DNA from: Mycolicibacterium flavescens | Lineage (GTDB): Bacteria > Actinomycetota > Actinomycetes > Mycobacteriales > Mycobacteriaceae | Direction of reading: 5' to 3' | DNA: 64,000 bases | NCBI RefSeq assembly: GCF_001722335.1 | Contig: NZ_MIHA01000015.1 | Location: 101,071 to 165,070 of the forward strand | Part shown: piece by piece, positions 32,354 through 42,659 of the stretch | Layout of the letters: every line of letters starts with the position of its first letter | Position numbering within the stretch: position 1 is the stretch's first letter | Position numbers and translations under genes: made by a program | Notes under the pieces: generated by a model | The model's database searches: none | What the model was told of the DNA's origin: nothing | Seen by the model: only the letters and a program-made list of their open reading frames with translations

Positions 32354-33867
32354 TCGACGTCGACCCAGTCCAGGGTCCGCTGCACGGCCTTGCGCCAACC
32401 GGCGTAGGCGAACTCGCGCTGTTCCTCACTCCACTGCGGGGTCCAGCGTTTGCCTTCCTGCCAATTGGCGCGCAGGTCGTCGGTGTTCTCCCAGAAACCG
32501 GTCGCCAGTCCTGCCGCGTACGCGGCGCCCAGGGCCGTCGTCTCGGCGACGACGGGCTTGACCACGTCCACACCGAGCACGTCGGCCTGGATCTGCATGC
32601 ACAGGTCGTTGGCGGTGATGCCGCCGTCGACCTTGAGTACCTCCATGTGCACCCCGGAGTCGGCCTCCATCGCGTCCACGACGTCGCGGCTCTGGTAGCA
32701 GATCGCCTCCAGCGTCGCGCGGGCCAGATGCGCGTTGGTGTTGTACCGCGACAGCCCGACGATCGCGCCGCGCGCGTCCGAACGCCAGTACGGCGCAAAC
32801 AGTCCCGAGAAGGCCGGCACGAAGTACACGCCGCCGTTGTCGTCCACCTGGCGGGCCAGCGATTCGCTCTGCGCAGCGCCGCTGATGATGCCGAGCTGGT
32901 CGCGCAGCCACTGCACCGCCGAACCGGTGACCGCGATCGAACCCTCCAGCGCGTAAACGGGTTTCGCGTCGCCGAACTGGTAGCACAGCGTGGTCAGCAG
33001 ACCGTTGTCCGACCGGACGATCTTCTCGCCGGTGTTGAGCAGCAGGAAATTGCCGGTGCCGTAGGTGTTCTTGGCCTCACCGGCGTCCAGACACACCTGC
33101 CCGACCATCGCGGCCTGCTGGTCACCGAGGATCCCGGTCAGCGGCACCTCCCCGGCGACCGGCCCGTCCTGGCGCGTCGTCCCGTACGGCTGCGGGCACG
33201 ACGACGGCCGGATCTGCGGCAGCATCTGCCGAGGCACGCCGAAGAACTCCAGCAGTTCGTCGTCCCAGTCGAGGGTCTCCAGGTTCATCAGCATGGTGCG
33301 GCTGGCGTTGGTGACGTCGGTGACGTGCACGCCGCCGCGGGTGCCGCCGGTCAGGTTCCACAGCACCCACGAGTCCGGCGTGCCGAACAGCGCGTCACCG
33401 TTCTCGGCGTCGCGGCGCACCCCGTCGACGTTCTCCAGGATCCACTGCAGCTTGCCGCCGGAGAAGTACGTCGCCGGCGGCAGACCCGCCTTGCGGCGGA
33501 TGACGTCGCCGCGGCCGTCGCGGTCGAGCGCCGAGGCGATGCGGTCGGTGCGGGTGTCCTGCCACACGATCGCGTTGTAGTACGGCCGCCCGGTCTTGCG
33601 GTTCCACACCAGCGTCGTCTCACGCTGGTTGGTGATGCCCAGCCCGGCGAGGTCGGTGGCCGACAGGTTCGTGTTGTTGAGCGCCGACATGATCACCGCC
33701 GCCGTGCGCTCCCAGATCTCGACGGGGTTGTGCTCGACCCAGCCCGCCTTGGGCAGGATCTGCTCATGCTCGAGTTGGTGGCGTCCGACCTCGGCGCCGC
33801 CGTGGTCGAAGATCATGCACCGCGTGCTGGTGGTGCCCTGGTCGATCGCGGCGACGAAGTCGGCCAA
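32350..33867 (-). CDS. glpK: Glycerol kinase
   Basis: It starts at the TTG at 33867, which has GAGGGGAG six bases upstream and gives the family-typical start followed by [16 protein letters not shown]; the longer ATG frame has no ribosome binding site. At 505 residues it is full length. Motifs: phosphate-1 [27 protein letters not shown] for glycerol contacts, [10 protein letters not shown] and [19 protein letters not shown]. It phosphorylates glycerol to glycerol-3-phosphate using ATP in the cytosol. It matches M. tuberculosis Rv3696c. Confidence 0.96.
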   Translation of the reverse strand: MADFVAAIDQGTTSTRCMIFDHGGAEVGRHQLEHEQILPKAGWVEHNPVEIWERTAAVIMSALNNTNLSATDLAGLGITNQRETTLVWNRKTGRPYYNAIVWQDTRTDRIASALDRDGRGDVIRRKAGLPPATYFSGGKLQWILENVDGVRRDAENGDALFGTPDSWVLWNLTGGTRGGVHVTDVTNASRTMLMNLETLDWDDELLEFFGVPRQMLPQIRPSSCPQPYGTTRQDGPVAGEVPLTGILGDQQAAMVGQVCLDAGEAKNTYGTGNFLLLNTGEKIVRSDNGLLTTLCYQFGDAKPVYALEGSIAVTGSAVQWLRDQLGIISGAAQSESLARQVDDNGGVYFVPAFSGLFAPYWRSDARGAIVGLSRYNTNAHLARATLEAICYQSRDVVDAMEADSGVHMEVLKVDGGITANDLCMQIQADVLGVDVVKPVVAETTALGAAYAAGLATGFWENTDDLRANWQEGKRWTPQWSEEQREFAYAGWRKAVQRTLDWVDVE

Positions 33868-33913
33868 CGTCCACTCCCCTCTTGTCGGCGGTCCGTCGTC
33901 CATCATGGACTAC

Positions 33914-34696
33914 ATGACACGGGCGCCCGCTGAGATCGAACGGATGCCGCGGGGCGGGCCCGACGCCTCGTGCCTGGACCGGTTGTTGCAGACCGATCGC
34001 CCCGAGTACCTCGACAGCGCGTCGGACGGCGCGCGCAAGCGCGCGGTGATCGAGGCCCTGGAGCGCACCGGTGAGTGGTTCGGCAACACCGCACGCTTCG
34101 CCGAGATCGCCATGGCCGAGGTGGCCGACGTGCCCGATCCGGTGATCCTCGAACTCGGCGCCGGCCACGGCGGGCTGTCGCGCAGGCTGCTCGACTGGCA
34201 TCCGACCGCACAGCTGACGGTGACCGATGTCGACGACTCCTCGGTCGCGGCGATGGCCGCCGGTGAGCTCGGGACGCACCCGCGCGCGACGGTCCGGCGG
34301 ATGGACGCCGTCGCGATCGACGCTGGTGACCGCGAGTTCGACCTGGCCGTGTTCGCGCTGTCGCTTCACCACCTGTCGCCGTCGGCGGCCGCGCGGGTGT
34401 TCGCCGAAGGGACGAGGGTGGCGAGCACGCTGTTGATCATCGATCTGCCGCGGCCGCCGTCGCTGCTGCACCTGGCGCGGTTGGCCACGATGCTGCCACT
34501 CGCGCCGCTGGTGCCTTTCGTGCACGACGGCGTGATCAGCTCGCTGCGCACCTACAGCCCGTCGGCGCTGCGGGCGCTGGCCGAATACGCCGACCCCGCG
34601 ATCGAGGTCGACCTGCGCGGCGGTCTGTTCAGCCCTCAGGTGGTGCTGGCCCGGCGCGGCGACGCCGAGGCGTCCCGGCCGAACGGCCAACGCTGA
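33914..34696 (+). CDS. Class I SAM-dependent methyltransferase (Rv3699-like)
   Basis: About 260 residues from the ATG at 33914 (an in-frame ATG at 33905 is also possible). Motif I is VILELGAGHGGLSRRLLDW, motif II the acidic residue in LTVTDVDDSS, and a post-motif FDLAVFALSLHHLSP is typical of the UbiE/Methyltransf_25 type. The substrate is unknown. In M. tuberculosis a similar methyltransferase (Rv3699) lies close to the glutamate-cysteine ligase-like gene, as here. It is divergent from glpK with only 46 bases between starts. Confidence 0.8.
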   Translation: MTRAPAEIERMPRGGPDASCLDRLLQTDRPEYLDSASDGARKRAVIEALERTGEWFGNTARFAEIAMAEVADVPDPVILELGAGHGGLSRRLLDWHPTAQLTVTDVDDSSVAAMAAGELGTHPRATVRRMDAVAIDAGDREFDLAVFALSLHHLSPSAAARVFAEGTRVASTLLIIDLPRPPSLLHLARLATMLPLAPLVPFVHDGVISSLRTYSPSALRALAEYADPAIEVDLRGGLFSPQVVLARRGDAEASRPNGQR

Positions 34697-34802
34697 TAAC
34701 CGAACTCGATGAGGGCATCGAGCACGTCGTACAGACCCGGGTGCCGAACCAGCAGAGTTCCGATCAGCTTCACGGTCAAGGTCATACCCGCGAAGACGCC
34801 GG

Positions 34803-35963
34803 TCAAACCTGTTGCGTCCGCGGTCGGGTCAACCGATGCAGCAGCCATGCGGCCGGAATCGTCAGCGCGAGTGTCACACTGAACAGCACAACCACCGAAC
34901 CGGTGTACAGGGGCCAGCCCAGCACCGACACCATCACGATCTCCATCACGATGACGTGTAACAGGAAGATCTCGTAGGAGATCTCGCCGAGCCACACCAT
35001 CGGCCGGCTGCTCAGGATCCTGGAGTAGACACCCTTGTCACCCAGTGCCAGCGGCGCGACCACCAGTGTGGCGATCGCCGCGTAGCACATCACCTTGACC
35101 ACGTCCTGGCCGAGATCGAGTGCGGGCGCGTCGATTCGCCCGCCGATCGGCGTCGACACCACCAGGTAGGTCACCACTGCCAACGGCACCGCGGCGACCG
35201 TGTAGCAGCGAAATCCTGTGCGCGCGAGCACAGTCAGTGCCATGCCGCCGACGAACCACACCAGGTAGTGCGGCAGCCACAGCCCGGCTCCGGCGGGCAG
35301 CCAGTCGGTGGTGTGGAGGACGACGAGCCACAGCGGGCTCAGCGCGCCGAGCAACGCCAACCCCGCCAGAAGCACACCGGGTCGCCAGCGGCGCCGGCAC
35401 AGCAGCACCAGCAGCAGATACGCCAGCGCGGGCAGCGCCGCGTAGAACGCCACCTCGACCGCCAGGCTCCACATCTGCGTCAGCCCCTGGTGCAGGGTCG
35501 GTGTGCCGTAGATCTGGGTCAGGGTGAGGTGGCGAACCAGCCCGGTCCAGTGGTGGCCGGGATTGGGGTCGATGTCGCGGAATTCGTAGAGCAGGTAGGC
35601 CAGCAGCACCGTCACCGCATACGCCGGCATGATGCGGCGCACCCGGCTGCGGGCATAGCGGCGCACCCTCGGCGCGGGCGCGTCCGTCGCCGCGGCCCGC
35701 ACCCACCCGGTGAACAACAGGAATCCCGACAGCACGAAGAAGATCGCGACACCGATCTCCATGCGCGCGAACATCATTCCGAGGTAGCCGCGGTGATACG
35801 CCCCGGTGCCGTAGGCGGCGTGGGTGCCCATCACCAACAGCGCGGCCACCGCCCGGATACCGGTCAGCGACGCGACCCGGTCGACCCTCGAGACCTGCTC
35901 GAGCCCACCCTGGTCGACGTCGCCCGGCGACGAACTCACCCGGCCAGTATGCCGGGTGGCCAT
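34803..35963 (-). CDS. Acyltransferase 3 family membrane protein
   Basis: A 386-residue integral membrane O-acyltransferase with about ten hydrophobic segments. The first helix contains LTGIRAVAALLVMGTHAAYG with the catalytic-type His, and VGVAIFFVLSGFLLF-like sequence (MEIGVAIFFVLSGFLLF) follows; WLGEISYEIFLLHVIVME near the C-terminus is another family hallmark. Members acetylate or succinylate sugars of cell-wall glycans and glycolipids. The substrate cannot be read. It is preceded by the metallo-hydrolase gene on the same strand (12-base gap), suggesting co-transcription. About 100 bases between its stop and the methyltransferase stop hold only a short doubtful frame. Confidence 0.9.
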   Translation of the reverse strand: MATRHTGRVSSSPGDVDQGGLEQVSRVDRVASLTGIRAVAALLVMGTHAAYGTGAYHRGYLGMMFARMEIGVAIFFVLSGFLLFTGWVRAAATDAPAPRVRRYARSRVRRIMPAYAVTVLLAYLLYEFRDIDPNPGHHWTGLVRHLTLTQIYGTPTLHQGLTQMWSLAVEVAFYAALPALAYLLLVLLCRRRWRPGVLLAGLALLGALSPLWLVVLHTTDWLPAGAGLWLPHYLVWFVGGMALTVLARTGFRCYTVAAVPLAVVTYLVVSTPIGGRIDAPALDLGQDVVKVMCYAAIATLVVAPLALGDKGVYSRILSSRPMVWLGEISYEIFLLHVIVMEIVMVSVLGWPLYTGSVVVLFSVTLALTIPAAWLLHRLTRPRTQQV

Positions 35964-35975
35964 CGAACCACCGCT

Positions 35976-36809
35976 CTAGACGACCACCGATGAACCTCGC
36001 TCGAGTTCGATGATCCGGTCGGCGAGCCCGCGACGTTTCATCTCCTCGACGAAGTCCGACAGCGGGGACGCGAACACCCCGTAGTCGTCGAAGTGCACCG
36101 GGATCATCCGCGGCAGGTCGAGCAGTTCGACGACGTCGGCGCCCTGCCGGCCGTCCATCGTCACCGTCAGCCCGAACGGCAGATGCCTGCCGAACGGCAG
36201 CCGCGTGCCGCCCAGGTGCAGCACGCCGACGTCGATCGAATCGAACCGCACTGGGATTTCCCGCAATTCGTCGACCATCAGCGTGTCACCGGAGACGTAG
36301 AGCCGGCAGCGGTTGGTGCCGTCGCTGAACTCGATCAGGCTGCCCATCACCGGCGGCAGGAACCGGTCGACCGGCGTGGGGGCGTGGCGGCCGGGCAACG
36401 CGGTCACGGTCACGGTGACCTCGCCCTTGGTGATGGTGTGGTGCTGCCAGGTCTGCAGGGCCAGCGCCCGGTCGAAGCCGCGGCGGATCAGCCGCTTCGC
36501 CGCGTGCGGGGTGGTGACCACCGGCAACGCGTGGTCGAGGCGGCTCTGCGAGACCCGGTCCCAGTGGTCGCCGTGCATGTGCGACAGCACGACCGCGTCG
36601 ATGGCGGGCAGTTGGTCGATGTCGAGCGCGGGTCCCTTGAGTCGTTTGGACAGCAGGCCGTAGCCGAGGTAGGCGTGCTGGCCTTCGTGCAGGAAGTTCG
36701 GGTCCGTCAGCAGCGTTATCTGCTCTTCGCGCGAGCGCTCATCGCCGCCACCCCGGCCGCCGGAGATCAGCGTGGTCGCGGTGCCGATGAAGGTGACAGT
36801 GACGTCCAT
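35976..36809 (-). CDS. MBL-fold (UlaG-like) metallo-hydrolase
   Basis: A 277-residue metallo-beta-lactamase fold protein. VVLSHMHGDHWDRVSQS carries the HxHxDH metal motif, further ligands lie in LYVSGDTLMVDEL and MIPVHFDDYGVF, and the N-terminal VTVTFIGTATTLI is the first strand. Related proteins hydrolyse lactones or phospholipid-type esters (UlaG/NAPE-PLD group). It is probably co-transcribed with the acyltransferase downstream. Cytosolic; no signal peptide. Confidence 0.9.
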   Translation of the reverse strand: MDVTVTFIGTATTLISGGRGGGDERSREEQITLLTDPNFLHEGQHAYLGYGLLSKRLKGPALDIDQLPAIDAVVLSHMHGDHWDRVSQSRLDHALPVVTTPHAAKRLIRRGFDRALALQTWQHHTITKGEVTVTVTALPGRHAPTPVDRFLPPVMGSLIEFSDGTNRCRLYVSGDTLMVDELREIPVRFDSIDVGVLHLGGTRLPFGRHLPFGLTVTMDGRQGADVVELLDLPRMIPVHFDDYGVFASPLSDFVEEMKRRGLADRIIELERGSSVVV

Positions 36810-36856
36810 GGCCTCCGACTACCCCGGGTGCGACGGTTTATCCCGCTCGTCGGGCC

Positions 36857-36916
36857 GCGAACGTGCGCGAATGTCGACGAATCGCGGCGTGTCGGGGTGC
36901 AAACCCGCACGCTCGC
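36857..36916. repeat. Imperfect intergenic inverted repeat
   Basis: GCGAACGTGCG at 36857-36867 pairs with CGCACGCTCGC at 36906-36916 (10 of 11 positions). The loop contains CGCGGCGTGTCGGGGTG. A similar design, with CGAGCGTCG/CGACGCTCG ends, lies at 53969-54025, so these may be members of a dispersed intergenic repeat family. Confidence 0.45.
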
Positions 36917-36921
36917 CGACA

Positions 36922-38403
36922 ATGGGGCGTGTGGGCGAGGAATTGAAGGGCACCGAGTTCAGCGGCGCGCATCGCCGCGAGTACCGCCGCAAGGTCCAGC
37001 AGTGCCTCGACGTCTTCGAGACGATGCTGGCGCAGTCGAGCTTCGACTTCGAGCGGCCGCTGACCGGTATGGAGATCGAGTGCAACCTCGTCGACTCCGC
37101 CTACCAGCCGGCGATGAGCAACGCCGAGGTGCTGCGGGCCATCGCCGACCCGGCCTACCAGACCGAATTGGGCGCCTACAACATCGAATTCAACGTGCCG
37201 CCGCGGCGGCTGCCCGGCCGCGCGGCGCTCGAGCTGGAAGACGAGGTCCGCGCCAGCCTCAACGCCGCCGAGGCCAAGGCCAACCGTCATGACGCGCACA
37301 TCGTGATGATCGGCATCCTGCCGACGCTGATGCCCGAGCACCTGGCCGGCCGGTGGATGAGCGAGTCGACGCGCTACCAGGCGCTCAACGATTCGATTTT
37401 CACCGCCCGCGGCGAGGACATTCAGATCGACATCGCCGGGCCCGAGCCGCTGAGCCTGCAGACCGAGTCGATCGCGCCGGAGTCCGCGTGCACCAGCATG
37501 CAGCTGCACCTGCAGGTCTCGCCCGCCGACTTCGCGCAGAACTGGAATGCCGCGCAGGTGCTGGCGGGCCCGCAGCTCGCGGTCGGCGCGAACTCGCCGT
37601 ACTTCTTCGGCCACGAACTGTGGTCCGAGACCCGCATCGAGTTGTTCACCCAGGCCACCGACACCCGGCCCGATGAACTCAAGGCCCAAGGCGTGCGGCC
37701 GCGGGTGTGGTTCGGCGAACGCTGGATCACCTCGATCTTCGACCTGTTCGAGGAGAACGTCCGCTACTTCCCGTCGCTGCTGCCCGAGATGTCCGACGAG
37801 GACCCGGTCCGCGAACTGGCCGAGGGCCGCACCCCGAAGCTCGCCGAGCTGCGGCTGCACAACGGCACCATCTACCGCTGGAACCGGCCGGTGTACGACG
37901 TCGTGCACGGCCGCCCGCACCTGCGGGTGGAGAACCGTGTCCTGCCCGCCGGGCCCACCGTCGTCGACATGATGGCCAACGCCGCCTTCTACTACGGCGC
38001 GCTGCGCACCTTGTCCGAGGAGGACCGCCCGCTGTGGACGAAGATGAGCTTCGCGGCGGCCAAACACAACTTCCTCGAGGCCGCGCAGCACGGGATGAAC
38101 GCGCGGATGTACTGGCCCGGGCTCGGTGAGGTCACCCCCGACGAACTGGTGCTGCGCCAGCTGCTGCCGATGGCCGAGGAGGGACTGCGCCGCTGGGAGG
38201 TCTCCGCCGAGGTGCGCGACCGCTACCTCGGCGTGATCGAGGGCCGCGCCAAGACCGGCCGCAACGGCGCCACCTGGCAGGTGGACACGGTGCACGCGCT
38301 GCAGCGCGACGGCCTGGCCCGGCCCGCCGCGCTGGCCGAGATGCTGCGCCGCTACGGCGAGCAGATGCACAGCAACGAGCCCGTGCACACCTGGGGCAGC
38401 TAG
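36922..38403 (+). CDS. Glutamate-cysteine ligase family protein (Rv3698-like)
   Basis: 493 residues from the ATG at 36922 (a GTG at 36931 is an alternative). It has the GCS2-type fold markers: LTGMEIECNLVD, ELGAYNIEFNVPPRRLPG, GPQLAVGANSPYFFGHELW and HLRVENRVLPAGPT. It is a second homologue besides egtA. The M. tuberculosis counterpart Rv3698 is an uncharacterised conserved protein. The likely chemistry is ATP-dependent peptide-bond formation on glutamate, but the substrate is unknown. It lies divergent from the metallo-hydrolase and about 200 bases from the egt operon end. Confidence 0.8.
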   Translation: MGRVGEELKGTEFSGAHRREYRRKVQQCLDVFETMLAQSSFDFERPLTGMEIECNLVDSAYQPAMSNAEVLRAIADPAYQTELGAYNIEFNVPPRRLPGRAALELEDEVRASLNAAEAKANRHDAHIVMIGILPTLMPEHLAGRWMSESTRYQALNDSIFTARGEDIQIDIAGPEPLSLQTESIAPESACTSMQLHLQVSPADFAQNWNAAQVLAGPQLAVGANSPYFFGHELWSETRIELFTQATDTRPDELKAQGVRPRVWFGERWITSIFDLFEENVRYFPSLLPEMSDEDPVRELAEGRTPKLAELRLHNGTIYRWNRPVYDVVHGRPHLRVENRVLPAGPTVVDMMANAAFYYGALRTLSEEDRPLWTKMSFAAAKHNFLEAAQHGMNARMYWPGLGEVTPDELVLRQLLPMAEEGLRRWEVSAEVRDRYLGVIEGRAKTGRNGATWQVDTVHALQRDGLARPAALAEMLRRYGEQMHSNEPVHTWGS

Positions 38404-38603
38404 TGTCGTGAGTCGTTAAATCGGGTGCAGTACATCGTCATGGGTCATCTGGGCCGCGAAATCTGCTTGAGGGTCGTTACCAGCGCGGTTTCACAGCCCT
38501 CGTGCAGATCTCGAAGAACGTCGACACCATGTGGCCGGTCCGAATCCCGCGCACTGCTGTGTCTGAACTTTCGACTCAGGACACCAGGTCAGCAGCGCCG
38601 CGT
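38404..38603. other. Less GC-rich gap with hairpins after egtE
   Basis: This 200-base gap lies between convergent genes. GTGTCTGA (38559-38566) and TCAGGACAC (38576-38584) form a stem with one bulge, and GGTCAGC...GCTGACC (from 38587, extending over the egtE stop) forms another. Either could end the egt transcript. The rest has lower GC than its neighbours and no recognisable gene; it may be a decayed insertion. Confidence 0.45.
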
Positions 38604-39722
38604 TCAGGCGCTGACCGCCGCCAGCGCGTCGACGAACCGGGCGACATCCTCGTCGGTGGCGTCGACGTGCGGCGTCACGCGCAGCACGGGTGAGGTCATC
38701 TCGAACGGTGCCCGCTCGACCCCCGCATAGGTGGTCACGATTCCGTGATCGGCGATCAGCCGCTTGCGCACCGTTTCCGGATCGGCGCCCCCGGTCGGGA
38801 CCAGCGTGGTGATCGCCGAGGGCTCGTCGACCGGTTCGACGACCCGCCATCCCGGCAGGTCGGCGACCGCGGTGCGCGTCATCCGGCCCACCTCGGCGAG
38901 CCGCTCGCGCACGAGGGCCGGCCCGGCCGCCAGGTGCTCACCGAGTGCAACCGAGAAGCCCAGGCGCGCAGCGATGTTCGCTTCACCGTGCTCGAGACGC
39001 TGAAGCACCGACAACGCCGTGGGCCACTGCGGCGGAGGCAGGCGCGGCTGGAGTCGCTGCGCGAGGTCGGGCCGGACCGCCAGGAAACCCACGCCGCGTG
39101 GGCCGGCGATCCATTTGCGTGATGCCCCGAAGATCGCCGCGGGCGCGGTCGCGCAGTCCATGTGGCCGAGCGCCTGGGCGGCGTCGACCACCAGCGGCAG
39201 ATCCAGGTCGGCGCAGACTTCGCTCATCGCGGCCAGCGGTTGCACCAGGCCCCGGTGGCTGGCCAGCGGGGTCAGGTGCACCAGGGCGGGCCGGTCGGCG
39301 GCCAGTGAGCGGGCGGCGCCCTCGACGTCGAGCCGGCCCGCGTCGTCGACGGGCAGCGGCCGCACCGCGAAACCGTTGCCGGCCATGATCGCCAGGTTCG
39401 GCCCGAATTCGCCGGGCAGGCAGGCGATCGTCCGCTCACCCGGCCACGCGGTGAGGAGCAGATCGAGCGCATGGTTGGCCCCCGTGGTGAACACGACGTC
39501 GGAGCCGGCGAGCCCGGTGAGCGCCCCGACCGCGGCCCGCCCGGCGTCCAGGGCCGGCGCGGCCGCCTCGGCGGCGACGTACGCGCCCACCTCGCCCTCG
39601 TGCCGCGCGTGCTGCACCGCGGCGTCGATGGCGGCCAGGCTCTGCCGCGAGCACGCCCCGCTGTCGAGATGCACACCTGCCACGGGTGGGCGCGCTTCGC
39701 GCCACCGCTGCGCGAGGCTCAT
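38604..39722 (-). CDS. egtE: Ergothioneine lyase EgtE (PLP-dependent)
   Basis: 372 residues starting at the ATG at 39722, which overlaps the egtD stop by 4 bases. It is a fold-type I aminotransferase-like enzyme with the PLP Asp in [15 protein letters not shown] and the Schiff-base Lys in [16 protein letters not shown]. EgtE cleaves the hercynylcysteine sulfoxide made by EgtB and EgtC to release ergothioneine, the last step of the pathway. It resembles cysteine desulfurases in sequence. It is last in the operon and matches Rv3700c. Two hairpins follow its stop. Confidence 0.93.
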   Translation of the reverse strand: MSLAQRWREARPPVAGVHLDSGACSRQSLAAIDAAVQHARHEGEVGAYVAAEAAAPALDAGRAAVGALTGLAGSDVVFTTGANHALDLLLTAWPGERTIACLPGEFGPNLAIMAGNGFAVRPLPVDDAGRLDVEGAARSLAADRPALVHLTPLASHRGLVQPLAAMSEVCADLDLPLVVDAAQALGHMDCATAPAAIFGASRKWIAGPRGVGFLAVRPDLAQRLQPRLPPPQWPTALSVLQRLEHGEANIAARLGFSVALGEHLAAGPALVRERLAEVGRMTRTAVADLPGWRVVEPVDEPSAITTLVPTGGADPETVRKRLIADHGIVTTYAGVERAPFEMTSPVLRVTPHVDATDEDVARFVDALAAVSA

Positions 39723-40684
39723 ATCGTCGACAGCGACAGGCCGAAATCCCCGGCGGCGTCGGTCCACCAGTGAGTGCGACGCAGCCCGGCCGCGGCCAGT
39801 TCGGCAGCCACCCCGTCGGGCCGGAACTTGCAGGACACCTCGGTCAGCATCTCCTCGCCGGCGGCGAAATCGACGGTCAGCTCCAGTGCGCGCACCACCA
39901 CCCGCTGAGCGTCGGTGGCGCGCAGCCACATCTCGATCCGCTCTTCGTCGGCGTTCCACTTCGCGACGTGGTCGAAGGCGCCGAGGTCGAAATCGGCGTC
40001 CAGTTCACGGTTGAGCACCGCCAGCACGTTGCGGTTGAACGCGGCAGTCACGCCGGCGGAGTCGTCGTAGGCCCGCACCAGGCGGTCGGTGTCCTTGACC
40101 AGGTCGGTCCCCAGCAGCAACGTGTCGCCCGGTCGCAGCGTGCGGGCCAGCGAGGCGAGGAATTCGGCGCGCGGGCCCGGGGTGAGGTTGCCGATCGTCG
40201 AGCCGAGGAAGGCCACCAGTCGGCGGCCGACTTGCGGGATCTGCTCCAGGTGCTGCTCGAAATCACCGCAGACCGCGGCGATCCCGATGCCCGGGTACTC
40301 GGCGGCGATCGCGGCCCCGGCGGCGCTGAGCACGCTGGCGTCGACGTCGAACGGGATGAACCGGCGCAGCGAGCCGTGCTCGCGCAATGCGTCGAGCAGC
40401 ATCCTGGTCTTCTCCGACGTGCCGCTGCCCAGTTCGACAAGCGTGTCGGCACCCGAGGCCGCGGCGATCTCGGCCGACCTCTCACGCAGGATCGCGGCCT
40501 CGGTGCGGGTCGGGTAGTACTCCGGCAGTCGGGTGATCTGATCGAACAGATCGCTGCCGACGGAGTCGTAAAACCACTTCGGCGGCAACGACTTCGGTGA
40601 CTGCGTCAGCCCGTCGAGCACATCGCGGCGCAGCGCCGCGCCCGCCGAGTCGGCGGACAGGTGGTTCGACAGCGACAGGGTCAT
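39719..40684 (-). CDS. egtD: L-histidine N-alpha-methyltransferase EgtD
   Basis: 321 residues. It trimethylates histidine to hercynine with SAM, the first committed step in ergothioneine synthesis. Motif I is [16 protein letters not shown], the EgtD-typical [17 protein letters not shown] lies near the N-terminus, and the histidine-binding region includes [11 protein letters not shown] and [14 protein letters not shown]. It starts at the ATG at 40684 overlapping the egtC stop by 4 bases (ATGA), and itself overlaps egtE the same way. Full length compared with Rv3701c. Confidence 0.96.
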   Translation of the reverse strand: MTLSLSNHLSADSAGAALRRDVLDGLTQSPKSLPPKWFYDSVGSDLFDQITRLPEYYPTRTEAAILRERSAEIAAASGADTLVELGSGTSEKTRMLLDALREHGSLRRFIPFDVDASVLSAAGAAIAAEYPGIGIAAVCGDFEQHLEQIPQVGRRLVAFLGSTIGNLTPGPRAEFLASLARTLRPGDTLLLGTDLVKDTDRLVRAYDDSAGVTAAFNRNVLAVLNRELDADFDLGAFDHVAKWNADEERIEMWLRATDAQRVVVRALELTVDFAAGEEMLTEVSCKFRPDGVAAELAAAGLRRTHWWTDAAGDFGLSLSTI

Positions 40685-41373
40685 GTGGATCCTTTCAACG
40701 GGATCAGTTCGACTCGGTTCTCGGTGACCTCGACCAGGTGGCGGTCCGGGATCTCCTGCCACGCCGGATCGTCATCGTAGGGTTCGCTGGCCAGCACGAC
40801 GCCGTCGCTGCGGCGCAGTATCGACAGAGTGTCTCCCCACGTGGTGGCCAGCATCCGAGACCCGTTGCCCGCCAGGATGTTCAGGCGTGCATTCGGGTCG
40901 GCTGCGGCCACGTCGACGATGGTGTCACCCAGAGCGTCGAGGCCGCGCTCGAAGATCGAGGCGGCCAGCAGCGCGCTGTCGTTGGTCGACTCGGCGGCTT
41001 TGGACGGTGGCAGCACGGCCCGGTCGACGAGCCCGTTGTGCGACAGCAGCCACCGCCCGTCGGTGAACGGCGCCGACGCCGTCGCCTCGATCGGCATGCC
41101 GATGCTCGCCGAGCGCACCGCGGCGACAATGCATCCGCTGCGAAGTGCCGGCGCCACCGACGCCAGCGATGCGTCACCCCATATCGGGGTCGCGCTGCGC
41201 CACCGCCGCGGTGTGGCACCGTCGAAGAACCCGACACCCCAGCCGTCGGCATTCATCAGGCCGTGCTTCTGCCGACGAGGCGAATATGATTGCACCAGAA
41301 GGCCGTTGGCGGGTTCGAAGATCAGCGAGGCCACCGACGCCGGTTCGCCGAGCCAACCGAGATGCCGGCACAT
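40681..41373 (-). CDS. egtC: Gamma-glutamyl-hercynylcysteine sulfoxide hydrolase EgtC
   Basis: 230 residues. The start at 41373 leaves Cys as residue 2 (MCRHLGWLG), the catalytic N-terminal nucleophile of class II glutamine amidotransferases exposed after Met removal. [15 protein letters not shown] and [14 protein letters not shown] are family motifs. It removes glutamate from gamma-glutamyl hercynylcysteine sulfoxide. The upstream ATG at 41385 would hide the Cys and is rejected. The start shares one base with the egtB stop (TGATG). Confidence 0.96.
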   Translation of the reverse strand: MCRHLGWLGEPASVASLIFEPANGLLVQSYSPRRQKHGLMNADGWGVGFFDGATPRRWRSATPIWGDASLASVAPALRSGCIVAAVRSASIGMPIEATASAPFTDGRWLLSHNGLVDRAVLPPSKAAESTNDSALLAASIFERGLDALGDTIVDVAAADPNARLNILAGNGSRMLATTWGDTLSILRRSDGVVLASEPYDDDPAWQEIPDRHLVEVTENRVELIPLKGST

Positions 41374-42659
41374 CAGGTGTCCCACGCCAGCCGGACACCG
41401 GCGAAGATCTGCCGCCGGACCGGGTGGTCCCAGTTACGGAAACTCGGCCGCAGGATGCCCGCCGCGACCGCCCACGACCCGCCTCGCAGCACCTGGTAGT
41501 CACCGTCGAAGAAGGGTTGCGTGTAGCGGTCGTAGATCATCGGCGTGAAGCCGGGCCAGGGCCGCAGCGGCGAGCTGGTCCATTCCCAGACGTCGCCGAG
41601 CATCTGTTCGGCGCCGTAGGCCGAGGCGCCGGCCGGATACGCCCCGACCGGCGCGGGACGCCGCGCGTCGCCGCCCAGATTGGCCAGTGCGGCGGTGGGT
41701 TCAGAGGACCCCCACGGGTAGCGGCGCCGCGCACCGAGCGCCGGGTCCCAGGCGCAGGCCTTCTCCCACTCCACCTCGGTGGGCAGCCGCGCGCCCGCCC
41801 ACGCCGCGTACGCCTCGGCCTCGAAGTACGTCACGTGCTGCACGGGTTCGTCGGGCGGGATCTGCTCGACGTGACCGAACCGGGTGCGGGTGCCGACCAG
41901 GTCCACCGAGAGGTTCCAGAACTGCGGTGCACTCAGATCGGCCTCGGTTCGGTGCGCCCAGCCGCGGTCGGACCACCACCGCCGCTCGTCGTAGCCACCG
42001 TCGTCGACGAATTCGCGCCATTCGGCGTTGGTGACGGGCACCCGCCCGATCCGGAACGCCGGCACGTCGACCACATGGGCGGGGCGTTCGTTGTCCAGCG
42101 AGTGCGGTTCGGTGACCGCGTCGACGCCGAGCACGAATTCGCCACCGGGCACCAGCACCGATGTGCCCGCGACGCCGGGCCGGCCCGCGGGCAGGGCCGC
42201 GCCGGAGTCCAACAGCGGCGGGCCGGCGCGCAGGTTGAGCGCCTGCAGCATGGTTTCGTCGTGCTGGTTCTCGTGGCTGATGACCAGCGCGAAGTTGAAG
42301 CCGGGGTCGTCGTCGGGCAGCGCGTCGAGGGTGTCGAGCACCTTCTCGCGCACCGTGCCGCAGTAGGCCCTGGCGTCCGACGGCGGCAGCAGCGGCAGGT
42401 CCACCCGGCTGGCGCGCGAGTTGACGAACGCGTCGTAGAGCCGTTCGACGTCGGGCGCGAGCATGCCCGGTCGGCGCGGGTCACCGTCGCGCAGCAGCCA
42501 CAGCTCCTCCTGCTGACCGATATGCGCGAGATCCCACAGCAGCGGGCTCATCAGCGGACTGTACTGGCGACCCAGTTCGGCGTCGTCGAAGGCGACGAGC
42601 CGCAGCGTGCGCTCGCGGGCCTTGGTGAGTTCGCGCGCGATCGTTTCGCGTGACGTCAC
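41373..42659 (-). CDS. egtB: Iron-dependent sulfoxide synthase EgtB
   Basis: 428 residues from the GTG at 42659, which forms a 4-base GTGA overlap with egtA. An N-terminal DinB-like domain holds the iron His triad: [15 protein letters not shown] and [11 protein letters not shown] (HxxxHxE). The C-terminal formylglycine-generating-enzyme-like domain includes [14 protein letters not shown] and [11 protein letters not shown]. It joins gamma-glutamylcysteine to hercynine with O2, forming the C-S bond and sulfoxide. The use of gamma-glutamylcysteine fits the presence of egtA in the operon. Confidence 0.96.
   Translation of the reverse strand: MTSRETIARELTKARERTLRLVAFDDAELGRQYSPLMSPLLWDLAHIGQQEELWLLRDGDPRRPGMLAPDVERLYDAFVNSRASRVDLPLLPPSDARAYCGTVREKVLDTLDALPDDDPGFNFALVISHENQHDETMLQALNLRAGPPLLDSGAALPAGRPGVAGTSVLVPGGEFVLGVDAVTEPHSLDNERPAHVVDVPAFRIGRVPVTNAEWREFVDDGGYDERRWWSDRGWAHRTEADLSAPQFWNLSVDLVGTRTRFGHVEQIPPDEPVQHVTYFEAEAYAAWAGARLPTEVEWEKACAWDPALGARRRYPWGSSEPTAALANLGGDARRPAPVGAYPAGASAYGAEQMLGDVWEWTSSPLRPWPGFTPMIYDRYTQPFFDGDYQVLRGGSWAVAAGILRPSFRNWDHPVRRQIFAGVRLAWDT

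Noticed and set aside
39723..39959. N-terminal extension of EgtE
   Set aside because: The extension lies inside egtD in another frame and is Arg-rich shadow sequence; the ATG overlapping the egtD stop is the real start.
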